From: an uncultured Clostridia bacterium
GTDB lineage: Bacteria > Bacillota > Clostridia > Christensenellales > Aristaeellaceae
Assembly (NCBI GenBank): GCA_934647235.1
Contig: CAKUFG010000018.1
Span: 1 to 58,006, forward strand
DNA: 58,006 nt
Direction: 5' to 3'
The notes beneath the pieces were generated by a model. That model did no database searches. It worked only from the letters and a program-made list of their open reading frames with translations, and had not been told where the DNA came from. Shown in pieces: positions 42,647-50,949 of the stretch (its first letter is position 1; each line of letters starts with the position of its first letter). Both the position numbers and the translations under genes were made by a program.

Positions 42647-42676
42647 TTGACAGATTCCGCCGCCCTGCAGTATTCT
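42647..42676 (+). promoter_or_regulatory. Promoter of the uridine kinase-like gene
   Basis: TTGACA at 42647-42652, 18-nt spacer, TATTCT at 42671-42676. Confidence 0.75.
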
Positions 42677-42705
42677 ATAGGTAGAAATCGGAGGTGACAA
42701 GCCCC

Positions 42706-43320
42706 ATGGTGTTCATCGGCATTTGCGGCGCGAGCGGCTCGGGCAAAACCACCCTGGCAAAGGAGCTTTGCCGGGCGATTGGCGCCAGCAGCGCGCTGCT
42801 TAATCAGGACGCATATTATCTGGATCATCCCGAATTAACGTTTGAAGAACGCACCAAGCTCAATTACGACGAGCCGTTTATCTTTGATCACGACTTGCTG
42901 TATCAGGATGCGCGCATGCTCATGGCCGGGCAAAGCGTTACCCGCAAGGCATATGATTTTACCCAGCACCGCCGCACCGAAAGCAGCGAGATCATCAGGC
43001 CCGCCGACGTGCTGATTGTGGAGGGCATTCACGCCTTCTTTGACGAGCGGCTGACCAAGATGATGTTCCTCAAGCTCTATATCAACGTGGAGCCGGATAT
43101 CTGCCTGCTGCGCCGCATCAAGCGCGATATCCGTGACCGCGGCCGCCAGATTGAAAACATCGGCGAGCAGTACCTGACCACCGTAAAGCCCATGTATGAA
43201 AAATACATCCGCAACTATGTAAACGACGCGGATGTGATCGTCACCCGCGGCGGCAAAAACGCCCGCATTGTGGAGATATTGGCGGGCTATCTGCGGGATG
43301 AGCTGAATAAAAAAGCGTAA
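42706..43320 (+). CDS. Uridine kinase/phosphoribulokinase-family kinase
   Basis: The 204-residue kinase has Walker A GASGSGKTT (residues 6-14), NQDAYYLD, NYDEPFIFDHDLL, VLIVEGIHAF and the RRIKRDIRDRGR lid, all typical of uridine kinase (Udk), which phosphorylates uridine and cytidine with ATP or GTP. GGAGGTGA precedes ATG 42706; a GTG at 42694 is in frame but overlaps the ribosome site. It may be the salvage kinase, though the family also includes enzymes for other substrates. Confidence 0.85.
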   Translation: MVFIGICGASGSGKTTLAKELCRAIGASSALLNQDAYYLDHPELTFEERTKLNYDEPFIFDHDLLYQDARMLMAGQSVTRKAYDFTQHRRTESSEIIRPADVLIVEGIHAFFDERLTKMMFLKLYINVEPDICLLRRIKRDIRDRGRQIENIGEQYLTTVKPMYEKYIRNYVNDADVIVTRGGKNARIVEILAGYLRDELNKKA

Positions 43321-43334
43321 ACGCCGCAATATTC

Positions 43335-43375
43335 AACCCGCCGGGCGGGGCTTGCTTGCTCCCACCTGGTGGGTT
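43335..43375 (+). other. Hairpin after the uridine kinase-like gene
   Basis: AACCCGCC (43335-43342) can pair with GGTGGGTT (43368-43375), with further GC-rich pairing inside; only ATTTG follows, so it is at best a weak terminator. Confidence 0.35.
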
Positions 43376-43421
43376 ATTTGCATCCGGCCCCGTCTCGCTG
43401 GATACTGTATACCAAATTTTC

Positions 43422-43450
43422 TTGTCTTTTTCTGCCAGATATGGTATTTT
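43422..43450 (+). promoter_or_regulatory. Promoter of the secreted zinc-finger protein gene
   Basis: TTGTCT at 43422-43427, 17-nt spacer, TATTTT at 43445-43450 with a TGG extended -10. Confidence 0.6.
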
Positions 43451-43472
43451 AGAAAAGAGGGGTTGATGTAAA

Positions 43473-44090
43473 TTGAAAAAGATGATCGCTATTTTGCTAG
43501 TGCTGTGCCTGCTGCCGGCAACGGGGCTGGCAATGGTCTTTCTGCAAAAGGTCAGCGATATAAATGCCTTCAGTGGGAATCGCTTGAATTACATTGAAAC
43601 AACATCCAGTTATTTTATCACAACACATAAATACTCTTGCGAAGGCGTAGATGCTTTGGCCTTGGTAAAGGCGTATGCAGAAATATATCCATCATACGAG
43701 TTTTCTATCGAAGAATATGAAGATAATTCCTTCAAGGTTGTTCTTGCCTCACGCAAAAGTTCCATGCGGGCAAGTATCTACATCAGATATGATGCAGGCA
43801 GCGATATGCTGGAGCTATGGTATGACAACGAAGAAAGCTACTATAAGGACACCGGCGAACGCTATGAACCTGCAGCTGCCACACCCAAGCCCAGCAAGAC
43901 CCGCTGCCCAAACTGTAAGGGAACCGGCAGCTGTCCCAAATGTGGTGGATCCATGTGGGTAACAGAATGGAAATATGTGTATGTTAAAGGCTCTCCCGAG
44001 CTGACGCAGAGCACCCATCTATGCGACGAAAAATATTGCTATGGCGGTTCCTGCTACATGTGCGGCGGCGATGGGTGGGTAGACGACTAA
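43473..44090 (+). CDS. Secreted hypothetical protein with DnaJ-type zinc finger
   Basis: The 205-residue protein has a signal peptide (about 1-20) and an alpha/beta domain I do not recognise (about 25-125). A DnaJ-like CxxCxGxG region follows: CPNCKGTGSCPKCGGSMW (about 149-166), then CDEKYCYGGSCYMCGGDGW. The zinc finger outside the cytoplasm and without a J domain is unusual. The start is TTG 43473 with GAGGGG upstream; ATG 43482 is an alternative. The gene is clearly more AT-rich than its neighbours and lies where sigF would be expected beyond spoIIAB, so it may be acquired. Confidence 0.7.
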   Translation: MKKMIAILLVLCLLPATGLAMVFLQKVSDINAFSGNRLNYIETTSSYFITTHKYSCEGVDALALVKAYAEIYPSYEFSIEEYEDNSFKVVLASRKSSMRASIYIRYDAGSDMLELWYDNEESYYKDTGERYEPAAATPKPSKTRCPNCKGTGSCPKCGGSMWVTEWKYVYVKGSPELTQSTHLCDEKYCYGGSCYMCGGDGWVDD

Positions 44091-44139
44091 TAGGCTTTCG
44101 GAGAATAATAGATATAAAAGCGCTCGTTTTTTAATATAT

Positions 44140-44180
44140 TAAAAGGGCTTGCTCCGTATGTGCGGGGCAAGCCTTCTTTG
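44140..44180. terminator. Bidirectional terminator between the zinc-finger gene and spoIIAB
   Basis: AAGGGCTTGCTCCG pairs with CGGGGCAAGCCTT around a short loop; T-rich on both sides (TTCTTTG on plus, CCCTTTTAATAT on minus). Confidence 0.82.
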
Positions 44181-44191
44181 TTAAGCAGCGT

Positions 44192-44659
44192 TCAATTCAG
44201 CGCGGCTTCCGGCTCGCGGGGTGCGTCCTCCTGCAGGCGAAGCTGCTTTTCCATGTACACTGTCGTGCCCGCGTTCACCTCGGATTCCACACGGATCGCA
44301 TCCATAAAGGACTGCATTACGGCAAAGCCCATGCCGCTGCGCTCCTTTTCCGGCTGGGTGGTAAAGAAGGGCTCCATTGCCCGCTGGATATCGGCAATGC
44401 CGCAGCCCCAATCCCGCACGGACAGCAGCAGCCGTCCATCCTCGCGCAGGCCGGCATCCAGGGCGATGGTTCCCCCGCGCTCCTGATAGGCATGCACGAT
44501 GGCGTTGGTTACGGCCTCGCTGATGGCGGTGCGGATATCGCTCAGCACATCCAGCGTGGGGTTAAAGGGCACGGTAAAGGCACTGACTGCAATGCGCGCG
44601 AAGCTCTCGTTTTCGGGCCGCGCGTCAAATTCCAGCCGCATATGGTTAATCAGTTGCAT
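44192..44659 (-). CDS. spoIIAB: Anti-sigma F factor SpoIIAB
   Basis: SpoIIAB is the kinase that holds sigma F inactive and phosphorylates SpoIIAA until the forespore forms. The 155-residue protein has the family start LEFDARPENESFARIAVSAF and the GHKL ATP-binding motifs: SEAVTNAIVHAY (N box), DWGCGIAD (G1) and RSGMGFAVM (G2). AAGGAGG precedes the ATG, which overlaps the spoIIAA stop by 10 bases. The gene is followed by a terminator and a convergent gene rather than by sigF. Confidence 0.93.
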   Translation of the reverse strand: MQLINHMRLEFDARPENESFARIAVSAFTVPFNPTLDVLSDIRTAISEAVTNAIVHAYQERGGTIALDAGLREDGRLLLSVRDWGCGIADIQRAMEPFFTTQPEKERSGMGFAVMQSFMDAIRVESEVNAGTTVYMEKQLRLQEDAPREPEAALN

Positions 44660-44979
44660 CCCTGGGCCTCCTTCTCCTCAATGACCGGAATGATCTGCGC
44701 CATGCCCGACAGATCGTATATGCGCCTTACCTGTGGGGTCAGGTGCATCAGCGCAACGCTGCCCCCGCGCAGGCACAGCAGGCGATAGCGCCCCAGCACC
44801 ACGCCGATGCCCGAGGAATCCATAAACGGCATGCGCTCCATATCCAGCACCAGGTGACGGACCGACGGATCCTGCAGCAGCGCGTCGATATCGCGCCGGA
44901 TTCCGGAGGCCGAGCATTGATCCAGCTCCCCCTCCAGACGAACAAGCAATACGTCCCGTTTGCGAACGTGTGTCAGCAT
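44650..44979 (-). CDS. spoIIAA: Anti-sigma F factor antagonist SpoIIAA
   Basis: This STAS-domain protein of 109 residues frees sigma F by binding SpoIIAB when unphosphorylated. The phosphorylation site is in MERMPFMDSSGIGVVLGRY, at the SerSer after Asp. ATG 44979 is chosen because AGGAGG lies 8 nt upstream; the frame extends up to 45030 with weaker starts. It is the first gene of a truncated spoIIA operon. Confidence 0.93.
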   Translation of the reverse strand: MLTHVRKRDVLLVRLEGELDQCSASGIRRDIDALLQDPSVRHLVLDMERMPFMDSSGIGVVLGRYRLLCLRGGSVALMHLTPQVRRIYDLSGMAQIIPVIEEKEAQGCN

Positions 44980-45199
44980 AGGCATCCCCTCCTGAAATTT
45001 CAAAGCCTTTATTTCGCTGCGTACATTCACTATCCTGCCTCGAAAAACGTCTGTTTATGCAAGGTTTTGGCAGCCGTTCGCGCGCGCTGCGCGGTTTTGG
45101 GCGAAAAGGCCTGGAAGTTGTCCCTTCCTGCCGGAAAAGATCGGCGCGGGCGCAGTCCTTCATCCGCAGCAGCGTCGCATGCAACCAGCAGATTAACGA
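44980..45199. other. Intergenic stretch upstream of spoIIAA
   Basis: No gene is seen here. It should hold the spoIIAA promoter on the minus strand, but I could not fix a convincing sigma H or sigma A pair. Confidence 0.3.
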
Positions 45200-45228
45200 T
45201 TGTATTTCATCCCTGTATATGCTATAAT
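45200..45228 (+). promoter_or_regulatory. Promoter of the single-pass membrane protein gene
   Basis: TTGTAT at 45200-45205, 17-nt spacer, TATAAT at 45223-45228 with a TGC extended -10. Confidence 0.7.
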
Positions 45229-45271
45229 AAGCTAAAATATACTCTATGTAGAAGGACAGGATGAAGCAGCA

Positions 45272-46039
45272 ATGAGCAAAAAGAAGATTCGCCGCCCGCA
45301 GCAGTATCAGAAGAAGCCCGATCCCACCTTTAAGGAATGGTGGCAGGCGCAGACCGAGCGCACCCGCAAGTCCATCATCTGCGCGCTGATCGCCCTGGCC
45401 GCGGTGATCGTGCTGGTAGTTGTGTGGTACTATGGCTTTTATGACGACGGCTCGCTCAATATCCGCAATCAGGCTGTGGTCGGCGCGGAGGATAACTGGC
45501 TGATCGGCAAGCTGGATAAGGGCAAGAACAGCGAATACTACAAGCTGGGCACCGTGGAAACGCCCGAAGGCTACGAGCTGACGGATGAAAAGATTTCCGG
45601 CACCTCCTCCACCCCCAATTATAAAACCGAGCTGGTGTATAAGCCCCTGGAGGACAACGGCGTAAGCAACCTGTACATCACCACCGTTGCCAGAAGCGTG
45701 AACGATATGATCGACTACGTATACGATACCTTCTCCAAGATGGTCACCAGCGATGAGGAGAACCCCGGCACCATCACCGAGGTGAAGGAGCTGGATACCG
45801 CCAGCGGCACCGCGCGCTATTTCACCTATGCCTATTCCTATCAGAACGATACCGAAACCGGCGGCACCGAAACCAAGTACTCCCAGTGCCTGGTGTGCTA
45901 CGTTCCCGCCAATGTGAAGAGCTCCTGCGTGCTGGTATCCGTCAACGTCTATCCGGATTCCGCCGAGGGCTTCCTGAGCGAGGACGCGCTGGTGGCCGAG
46001 GCCCAGAAGGGCATCGCCGTTGTGAGCATCGACAAATAA
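45272..46039 (+). CDS. Single-pass membrane protein of unknown function
   Basis: The 255-residue protein has a basic cytoplasmic N-terminus (MSKKKIRRPQQYQKK), one membrane helix (about 34-55) and an extracellular domain of about 200 residues (KLGTVETPEGYEL to GIAVVSIDK). The domain has alternating strands and no motif I recognise. Topology resembles small surface lipobox-free proteins of clostridia. It has its own promoter and terminator. Function unknown. Confidence 0.78.
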   Translation: MSKKKIRRPQQYQKKPDPTFKEWWQAQTERTRKSIICALIALAAVIVLVVVWYYGFYDDGSLNIRNQAVVGAEDNWLIGKLDKGKNSEYYKLGTVETPEGYELTDEKISGTSSTPNYKTELVYKPLEDNGVSNLYITTVARSVNDMIDYVYDTFSKMVTSDEENPGTITEVKELDTASGTARYFTYAYSYQNDTETGGTETKYSQCLVCYVPANVKSSCVLVSVNVYPDSAEGFLSEDALVAEAQKGIAVVSIDK

Positions 46040-46054
46040 TAAAACAGCTTTCTT

Positions 46055-46085
46055 AAAGCCCGCCGGAAGCACGGTGGGCTTTTTC
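46055..46085 (+). terminator. Terminator of the single-pass membrane protein gene
   Basis: AAAGCCCGCCG pairs with CGGTGGGCTTT around GAAGCA, then TTTT. Confidence 0.88.
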
Positions 46086-46117
46086 CGTCTTTTCATCGTC
46101 TTTTCCCCCGAAATTTC

Positions 46118-46146
46118 TTGACACGAAAAAGCCGAGGGCGTATTAT
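46118..46146 (+). promoter_or_regulatory. Promoter of purA-purB
   Basis: TTGACA at 46118-46123, 17-nt spacer, TATTAT at 46141-46146 (TATAAT three bases further is an alternative). Confidence 0.8.
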
Positions 46147-46178
46147 AATTTGTTGTTTTCCGAAAGGAGGAAATTACA

Positions 46179-47450
46179 ATGCACAATTGCGCGATCGTGG
46201 GTATTTGCTGGGGTGACGAGGGCAAGGGCCGCATGGTGGACTACCTTGTGCCGCAGTTTGGAACCGTCGTCCGCTATCAGGGCGGCAACAACGCCGGCCA
46301 CACCATCGTGACCGACCAGGGCGAATTCAAGCTCAATCTGATTCCATCCGGCATTCTGCATCCCGATAAAATGAACCTGCTGGGCGCGGGCTGCGTGGTG
46401 GACCTGCACCATGTGATCACCGAAATGGAGGGTCTGCGCGCGCGCGGCGTGGCCGTGTCGCCCGATAACCTGCGCATTTCCGATCGCGCAACGGCCGTGC
46501 TGCCCATCTCCCCCCTGGAGGATAAAATGGAAGAACAGCGCCTGGGCAAGGCGCACTTTGGCTCCACCCTGCGCGGCATCGCCCCCGCCTACGCCGACCG
46601 CGCCTATAAGAAGGCTCTGCGCATGGGCGATCTGCTGCATGAGAAAACGCTGGAAACCCGCCTGGAGCGCCTGGTGGATTGGAAAAACGAAGTCACCGTG
46701 CCTGGCTATGGGTGCGAACCTTATCAATATGACGAGCTGCTGGCCTACTGCAAGGAGTATGCCGAAAAGCTGCGCCCCTATATCTGCGACGCCGGCCGCC
46801 TGCTGGAGGAGCGCCAGGATAAGGGCATCCTGTTTGAGGCCCAGCTGGGCGCGCTGCGCGATCTGGATTATGGCATTTATCCCTATACGTCTTCCTCCAC
46901 GCCGCTGGCTGCCTACGCGCCGGTGGGCTGCGGCCTGCCCAGCGTCAAGGTAGATCGTGTAGTGGGCGTGGTCAAGGCTTATTCCACCTGCGTGGGCGAG
47001 GGCCCGTTCGTGGGCGAATTGCAGGGGGACGAGGCTGTCGCCCTGCGCGAGGCCGGTCATGAGTATGGCGCGGCCACAGGCCGTCCGCGCCGCGTCACCT
47101 GGATGGACGTGGTTGCCGCACGCTACGGTGTGCGTATGCAGGCCGCTACCGAGCTGGCGCTGACCAAGATGGACGTGCTGGACGGCTTCAGGGAACTGCC
47201 CGTGTGCGTGGGCTATAAGCTGCACGGCCAAGTAATCCGCGATTTCCCCTACACTGCCGATCTGGACGATTGCGAGCCGGTATACGAGGTGCTGCCCGGC
47301 TGGCAGTGCGATACCACCCATGCGCGCCGCTTTGAGGATCTGCCCAAGGCCGCGCAGGACTATGTGCTCTTTATCGAGAAGGAGCTGGGCTGCCCCATCC
47401 CCTACGTATCCGTGGGCGCCGAGCGCGACGCGATGATCATCCGGGGGTAA
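46179..47450 (+). CDS. purA: Adenylosuccinate synthetase (divergent)
   Basis: This enzyme joins IMP and aspartate with GTP to make adenylosuccinate, the first step from IMP to AMP. The 423-residue protein keeps the P-loop region WGDEGKG (residues 11-17) with the catalytic Asp, GGNNAGHT with the catalytic His, and LTKMDVLDG. It departs from the common consensus at several points: GICWGDEGKGR for GTQWGDEGKGK, FEAQLGALRDLD for FEGAQGTLLDID, and KAYSTCVGEGPF for KAYSTRVGAGPF. These look like lineage changes rather than loss of function, since purB follows 3 nt later. AAAGGAGG precedes the ATG. Confidence 0.92.
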   Translation: MHNCAIVGICWGDEGKGRMVDYLVPQFGTVVRYQGGNNAGHTIVTDQGEFKLNLIPSGILHPDKMNLLGAGCVVDLHHVITEMEGLRARGVAVSPDNLRISDRATAVLPISPLEDKMEEQRLGKAHFGSTLRGIAPAYADRAYKKALRMGDLLHEKTLETRLERLVDWKNEVTVPGYGCEPYQYDELLAYCKEYAEKLRPYICDAGRLLEERQDKGILFEAQLGALRDLDYGIYPYTSSSTPLAAYAPVGCGLPSVKVDRVVGVVKAYSTCVGEGPFVGELQGDEAVALREAGHEYGAATGRPRRVTWMDVVAARYGVRMQAATELALTKMDVLDGFRELPVCVGYKLHGQVIRDFPYTADLDDCEPVYEVLPGWQCDTTHARRFEDLPKAAQDYVLFIEKELGCPIPYVSVGAERDAMIIRG

Positions 47451-47453
47451 GCC

Positions 47454-48881
47454 ATGAGCAAGCCTTTTTACGAGTCGCCCCTGGAGGGCCGCTACGCCAG
47501 CGAGGCCATGCGCCGGGTGTTCTCGCCCGACCATCGCTACGGCACCTGGCGCAGGCTGTGGCTGGCGCTGGCTGAGGCCGAGCAGCAGCTGGGCCTGCCG
47601 GTGACGGACGCGCAGCTGGATGAGCTGCGCGCGCACCTGGACGATATTGATTATGACGCGGTACGCGCCCATGAGGAGCGCGTGCGCCACGACGTGATGG
47701 CCCATGTGCTGGCGCTGGGCGATCTTTGCCCCACGGCGCGGCCCATCATCCACCTGGGCGCTACCAGCTGCTATGTGACGGATAACGCGGATCTGCTGCT
47801 GCTGCGCGAGGCGCTGGGGCTGATTCGCAGCAAGCTCTGCGAGGCGCTGCGCGCGCTGGGCGATTTTGCCCTGAAAACCAAGGATATTCCCTGCGTGGGC
47901 CTGACGCATCTGCAGGCGGCACAGCCCCTGACGGTGGGCCGCCGCGCGGCCTGCTGGGCGCAGGATCTGTTGCAGGATCTGACCGATCTGGACGCGCTGC
48001 TGCCCTCCATCAAGCTGCTGGGCTGCCGCGGCGCTACGGGCACGCAGGCCAGCTTTCTGGATCTGTTCGATGGCGACGTTGATAAGGTGGAGGCCATGGA
48101 GCAGGCCATCAGCCAGAAGCTGGGCGGGCTGCCGGTGTTTGATGTGTCGGGGCAGACCTATCCCCGCAAGCTGGACGCGCGGGTGCTTAATCTGCTGGCC
48201 TCACTGGGCATCAGCTGCTATCGCTTTGCGCAGGATGTGCGCCTGCTGCAATCGCGCGGCGAAATGGAAGAGCCCTTCGGCTCCTCGCAGATCGGCTCCT
48301 CGGCCATGGCCTACAAGCGCAATCCCATCCGTGCCGAGCGTGCCTGCTCGCTGAGCCGGCATCTGATCGCCCTGTCCCAGGATGCGGCCATGACGGCCTG
48401 CACCCAGTGGTGCGAGCGCACGCTGGATGATTCGGCCAACCGCCGCATCGCCCTGCCTGAAGCCTTCCTGACGGCCGACGCGGTGCTGGACATTGTGATT
48501 TATCTGGCGCGCGGGCTGGTGGTTTATCCCAAAATGTGCGAGCGCGGCCTGCGCGACGCGCTGCCCTTCATCGCCACCGAAAACATCATGATGGAAGCCG
48601 TCAAAAAGGGCGGCGACCGTCAGAGCACCCATGAGCGCATCCGCGCCCACGCCCAGGCTGCCGCGGTGCGCATGAAAGAAGAAGGCGCGGCCAACGACCT
48701 GCTGCAGCGCATTGTGGAGGATCCCAATCTGCCGCTGACGCAGGAGGATCTCAGCACCCTGCTGGAGCCCGGCAAGTATATCGGCCTGGCTCCCAGGCAA
48801 ACCGAGCGCTTTGTCACCCAGGTGCTGCGCCCGGCCATCGGCCAGGATGGCTGCGCCGGCGCGGGCAATGTGGTGCTGTAA
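47454..48881 (+). CDS. purB: Adenylosuccinate lyase
   Basis: This lyase releases fumarate from adenylosuccinate and from SAICAR in purine synthesis. The 475-residue protein has the fumarase-superfamily signature GSSQIGSSAMAYKRNP (about 277-292; the usual P of SSAMPYKRNP is A) and the catalytic His region THLQAAQPLT. Its length and motifs fit the eukaryote-like type found in many clostridia. It is translated just behind purA with a 3-nt gap. Confidence 0.94.
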   Translation: MSKPFYESPLEGRYASEAMRRVFSPDHRYGTWRRLWLALAEAEQQLGLPVTDAQLDELRAHLDDIDYDAVRAHEERVRHDVMAHVLALGDLCPTARPIIHLGATSCYVTDNADLLLLREALGLIRSKLCEALRALGDFALKTKDIPCVGLTHLQAAQPLTVGRRAACWAQDLLQDLTDLDALLPSIKLLGCRGATGTQASFLDLFDGDVDKVEAMEQAISQKLGGLPVFDVSGQTYPRKLDARVLNLLASLGISCYRFAQDVRLLQSRGEMEEPFGSSQIGSSAMAYKRNPIRAERACSLSRHLIALSQDAAMTACTQWCERTLDDSANRRIALPEAFLTADAVLDIVIYLARGLVVYPKMCERGLRDALPFIATENIMMEAVKKGGDRQSTHERIRAHAQAAAVRMKEEGAANDLLQRIVEDPNLPLTQEDLSTLLEPGKYIGLAPRQTERFVTQVLRPAIGQDGCAGAGNVVL

Positions 48882-48925
48882 GCGCCTTCGGGCCTTCGCT
48901 TCAGCTTTCATTGCGCCAAGCATAG

Positions 48926-48986
48926 CAAACCGCACGCTATTTGCCGGACTGCATCGTCCCTGCAAACAGTGTGCGGTCTTTTTTTA
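48926..48986. terminator. Terminator between purB and the facing anti-sigma gene
   Basis: AAACCGCACGCTATTTGC pairs with GCAAACAGTGTGCGGT (small mismatches), then eight T. It sits between two convergent stops. Confidence 0.85.
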
Positions 48987-50261
48987 TTACTTCAGGCGCA
49001 CCGGAATCGCACGATCCCATTCGTACATCTTCTGGCTGTCCTCACCGTACTGGAACGGCACCAGCCAAAGCTCCTGCGGCATATCCGCCAGCGTTTCCAT
49101 GGAGCTATTCACCGTGTATAGCAGCGAGCCGTCCGCCTGCCGCTCAAAGCCTGCGCCCAGCGACAGGCTGCGCATGCCCGTCAGATCCAGCGGCTGCCGG
49201 TCGGGCGCGAACAGCTCAAAGTATCGGTAAAGCTGCTCCAGCTCCGCGCTGCTCAGCGTATCGGAGGCGATCGTCAGTCTGAAATTGGTGAAGATCGCGC
49301 TGCTGAACACCTCTTCAAAGTGCACGCGCGCATCGTTTGCTTCGATATCGGGGTTGCGCACTGCGGCAGGGGTGGTCTGCGCCTGCAGGGTAAAGTCCAG
49401 GGTGAAGCTGTCCAGCACATCCATGTTCACGCGGGCTGCGTAGTCCGGCATATTGCGGATCACGCGCAGCGTCTGCGCGGGCCATTGATTGCTCCATTCA
49501 TCGCCCCACATTTCGCGCATGGCGGCGCTGGGGATGAGCACATGCCAGGGATCACCGGCCTCGATGGGCGTGCGGCCTGCGGCAATCGCCGCGTCGATTT
49601 TCGCCCACACGGCGGCGCTGTCCTCGCCATATGTAGCAATATGCTCCAGCTGCGCCTTGGGCGTCAGCAGCGTCAGCCCCAGGGAGATATCCACTGTGCC
49701 CGTATCCTGCATGCGCTGCATGGCCTCGGGATAGCGCGCCAGGTCCTCGTCCTCCAGATTGCGGCGGCTCCAATCGCCGCACAGGCCGCGGCTGACCGCG
49801 CCATCCTGCATGGCGCAGGGATCGATCAGCCATGCGTCGTCCAGGTTATCGTAGTTCAGGAACACGTTGATCCCGTTGATGGTCAGATGGTCGATCAGCG
49901 CATACACACCCTGACCCCGGCTGAAATCCAGCGCCAGGGACAGCTGCGCGCCGTCAAACACCGCATCGGTTACAGTGACGGTCATGTCCTTGCTCTGATG
50001 GCTCAGGCCCACAGGCTGCACCATCTGCTGCTGGGCGGCGTTGGGCGTGGTATCGCCCAGCAGAAAGCGCAGCACCCCGCTTTGCGCGGCGGCAAAGGCA
50101 GCGCCCGCCAGCGCCAGCGTCAGCACGGCGGCCAGCACAAAGGCAACGGAAACATTTCTTTTTTTCATATGATGAATCTCCTCCAGCGTTCGGGTAATCC
50201 GGGTATGCACCACGGGCGGCACCGGAGAAAACGCGCGCGACAGATCAGGCAGCGGCTTCAT
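48987..50261 (-). CDS. Membrane anti-sigma factor (DUF4179/RsiV-like)
   Basis: The 424-residue protein has a short cytoplasmic part (1-35, containing TRITRTLEEIHHMKKR), one membrane helix (about 36-58) and a large extracellular domain that I cannot assign to a known fold with certainty (DUF4179 resemblance). The start overlaps the sigma factor stop by four bases, the usual arrangement for an ECF sigma factor with its membrane anti-sigma. It should hold the sigma factor until an external signal changes the outer domain. The signal is unknown. Confidence 0.82.
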   Translation of the reverse strand: MKPLPDLSRAFSPVPPVVHTRITRTLEEIHHMKKRNVSVAFVLAAVLTLALAGAAFAAAQSGVLRFLLGDTTPNAAQQQMVQPVGLSHQSKDMTVTVTDAVFDGAQLSLALDFSRGQGVYALIDHLTINGINVFLNYDNLDDAWLIDPCAMQDGAVSRGLCGDWSRRNLEDEDLARYPEAMQRMQDTGTVDISLGLTLLTPKAQLEHIATYGEDSAAVWAKIDAAIAAGRTPIEAGDPWHVLIPSAAMREMWGDEWSNQWPAQTLRVIRNMPDYAARVNMDVLDSFTLDFTLQAQTTPAAVRNPDIEANDARVHFEEVFSSAIFTNFRLTIASDTLSSAELEQLYRYFELFAPDRQPLDLTGMRSLSLGAGFERQADGSLLYTVNSSMETLADMPQELWLVPFQYGEDSQKMYEWDRAIPVRLK

Positions 50262-50740
50262 GGCTGTTGCTCCTCCTTATCCAGCTGCTCGCGCAGCTTT
50301 TGTCTGGCCTGGTATACCCTGCCCCGCGCGGCGGCTGCGGATATATGCAGCATATCCGCCACCTCCTGCAGGGAATAGCCCTCCATATGATGCAGCAGCA
50401 GCGGCAGCCGCAGATGATCGGGCAGCGCCCGCAGCGCGTCCCGCAGGCCCAGATCCACCGGCTCTCCGGCAGGTACATCGCCGACGGTCTCGTCAAAGCT
50501 GACCGTCTTATGGCGGCGGAAACGGTAGCGCAGGGTATGGCATTCGTTAATCAGGATGCGGGTGATCCAGCTGTTAAAGCACGCTTCGTCCTTGAGCGCG
50601 CCGCGCTTTCGCCAGGCCTTGAGCAGGCACTCCTGCAAGGCGTCGGCTGCGTCAGCGTCGTTCCACAATATCGCGCAGGCTGTGCGGTACAGCCTTGGCT
50701 CCAGATCCAGAACGCGCTGCTCAAAGGCTTTTTCGTCCAT
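50258..50740 (-). CDS. ECF-type RNA polymerase sigma factor
   Basis: The 160-residue protein has sigma region 2 (about 10-75, LYRTACAILWNDADAADALQ, CFNSWITRILINECHTLRYR) and region 4 (about 100-150, LPDHLRLPLLLHHMEGYSLQ, ISAAAARGRVYQARQKL). AAGGAG precedes the ATG. It is coupled to the membrane anti-sigma gene. A TGTAAC box (50849-50844, minus strand) 15 nt before CGC may be an autoregulated ECF promoter. Confidence 0.93.
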   Translation of the reverse strand: MDEKAFEQRVLDLEPRLYRTACAILWNDADAADALQECLLKAWRKRGALKDEACFNSWITRILINECHTLRYRFRRHKTVSFDETVGDVPAGEPVDLGLRDALRALPDHLRLPLLLHHMEGYSLQEVADMLHISAAAARGRVYQARQKLREQLDKEEQQP

Positions 50741-50760
50741 GGCATCGTTCTCCTTCTTGC

Positions 50761-50854
50761 GTCATTGCAATGACACCCATAAGACTGCCGCAGCAGGGCA
50801 AAGATCAAAGACATTTTGAAAAAAAGCGTTGAATTGGAAAGCTGTTACAATTCA
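50761..50854. promoter_or_regulatory. Palindromes upstream of the sigma factor gene
   Basis: A perfect 14-bp palindrome GTCATTGCAATGAC lies at 50761-50774, 20 nt before the sigma start. A second inverted repeat (TGAATTG 50830-50836, CAATTCA 50848-50854) frames the possible ECF -35. Both could bind regulators or form leader structure. Confidence 0.5.
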
Positions 50855-50858
50855 GGGC

Positions 50859-50915
50859 TTGCATTTTATGAATATTCATGGTAATATTATTACGAAATCA
50901 TTAAGATTATCTTAA
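50859..50915 (+). promoter_or_regulatory. Promoter with two palindromes for the 41-aa membrane peptide gene
   Basis: TTGCAT (50859-50864), 17-nt spacer, TAATAT (50882-50887). The spacer contains the palindrome ATGAATATTCAT (50868-50879), and a 15-bp odd-centred palindrome TTAAGATTATCTTAA (50901-50915) lies just past the expected start point: a typical layout for a tightly repressed promoter. Confidence 0.6.
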
Positions 50916-50949
50916 GCTCTGTCTTATTTCAGAATTGGAGGTGCCTGGT

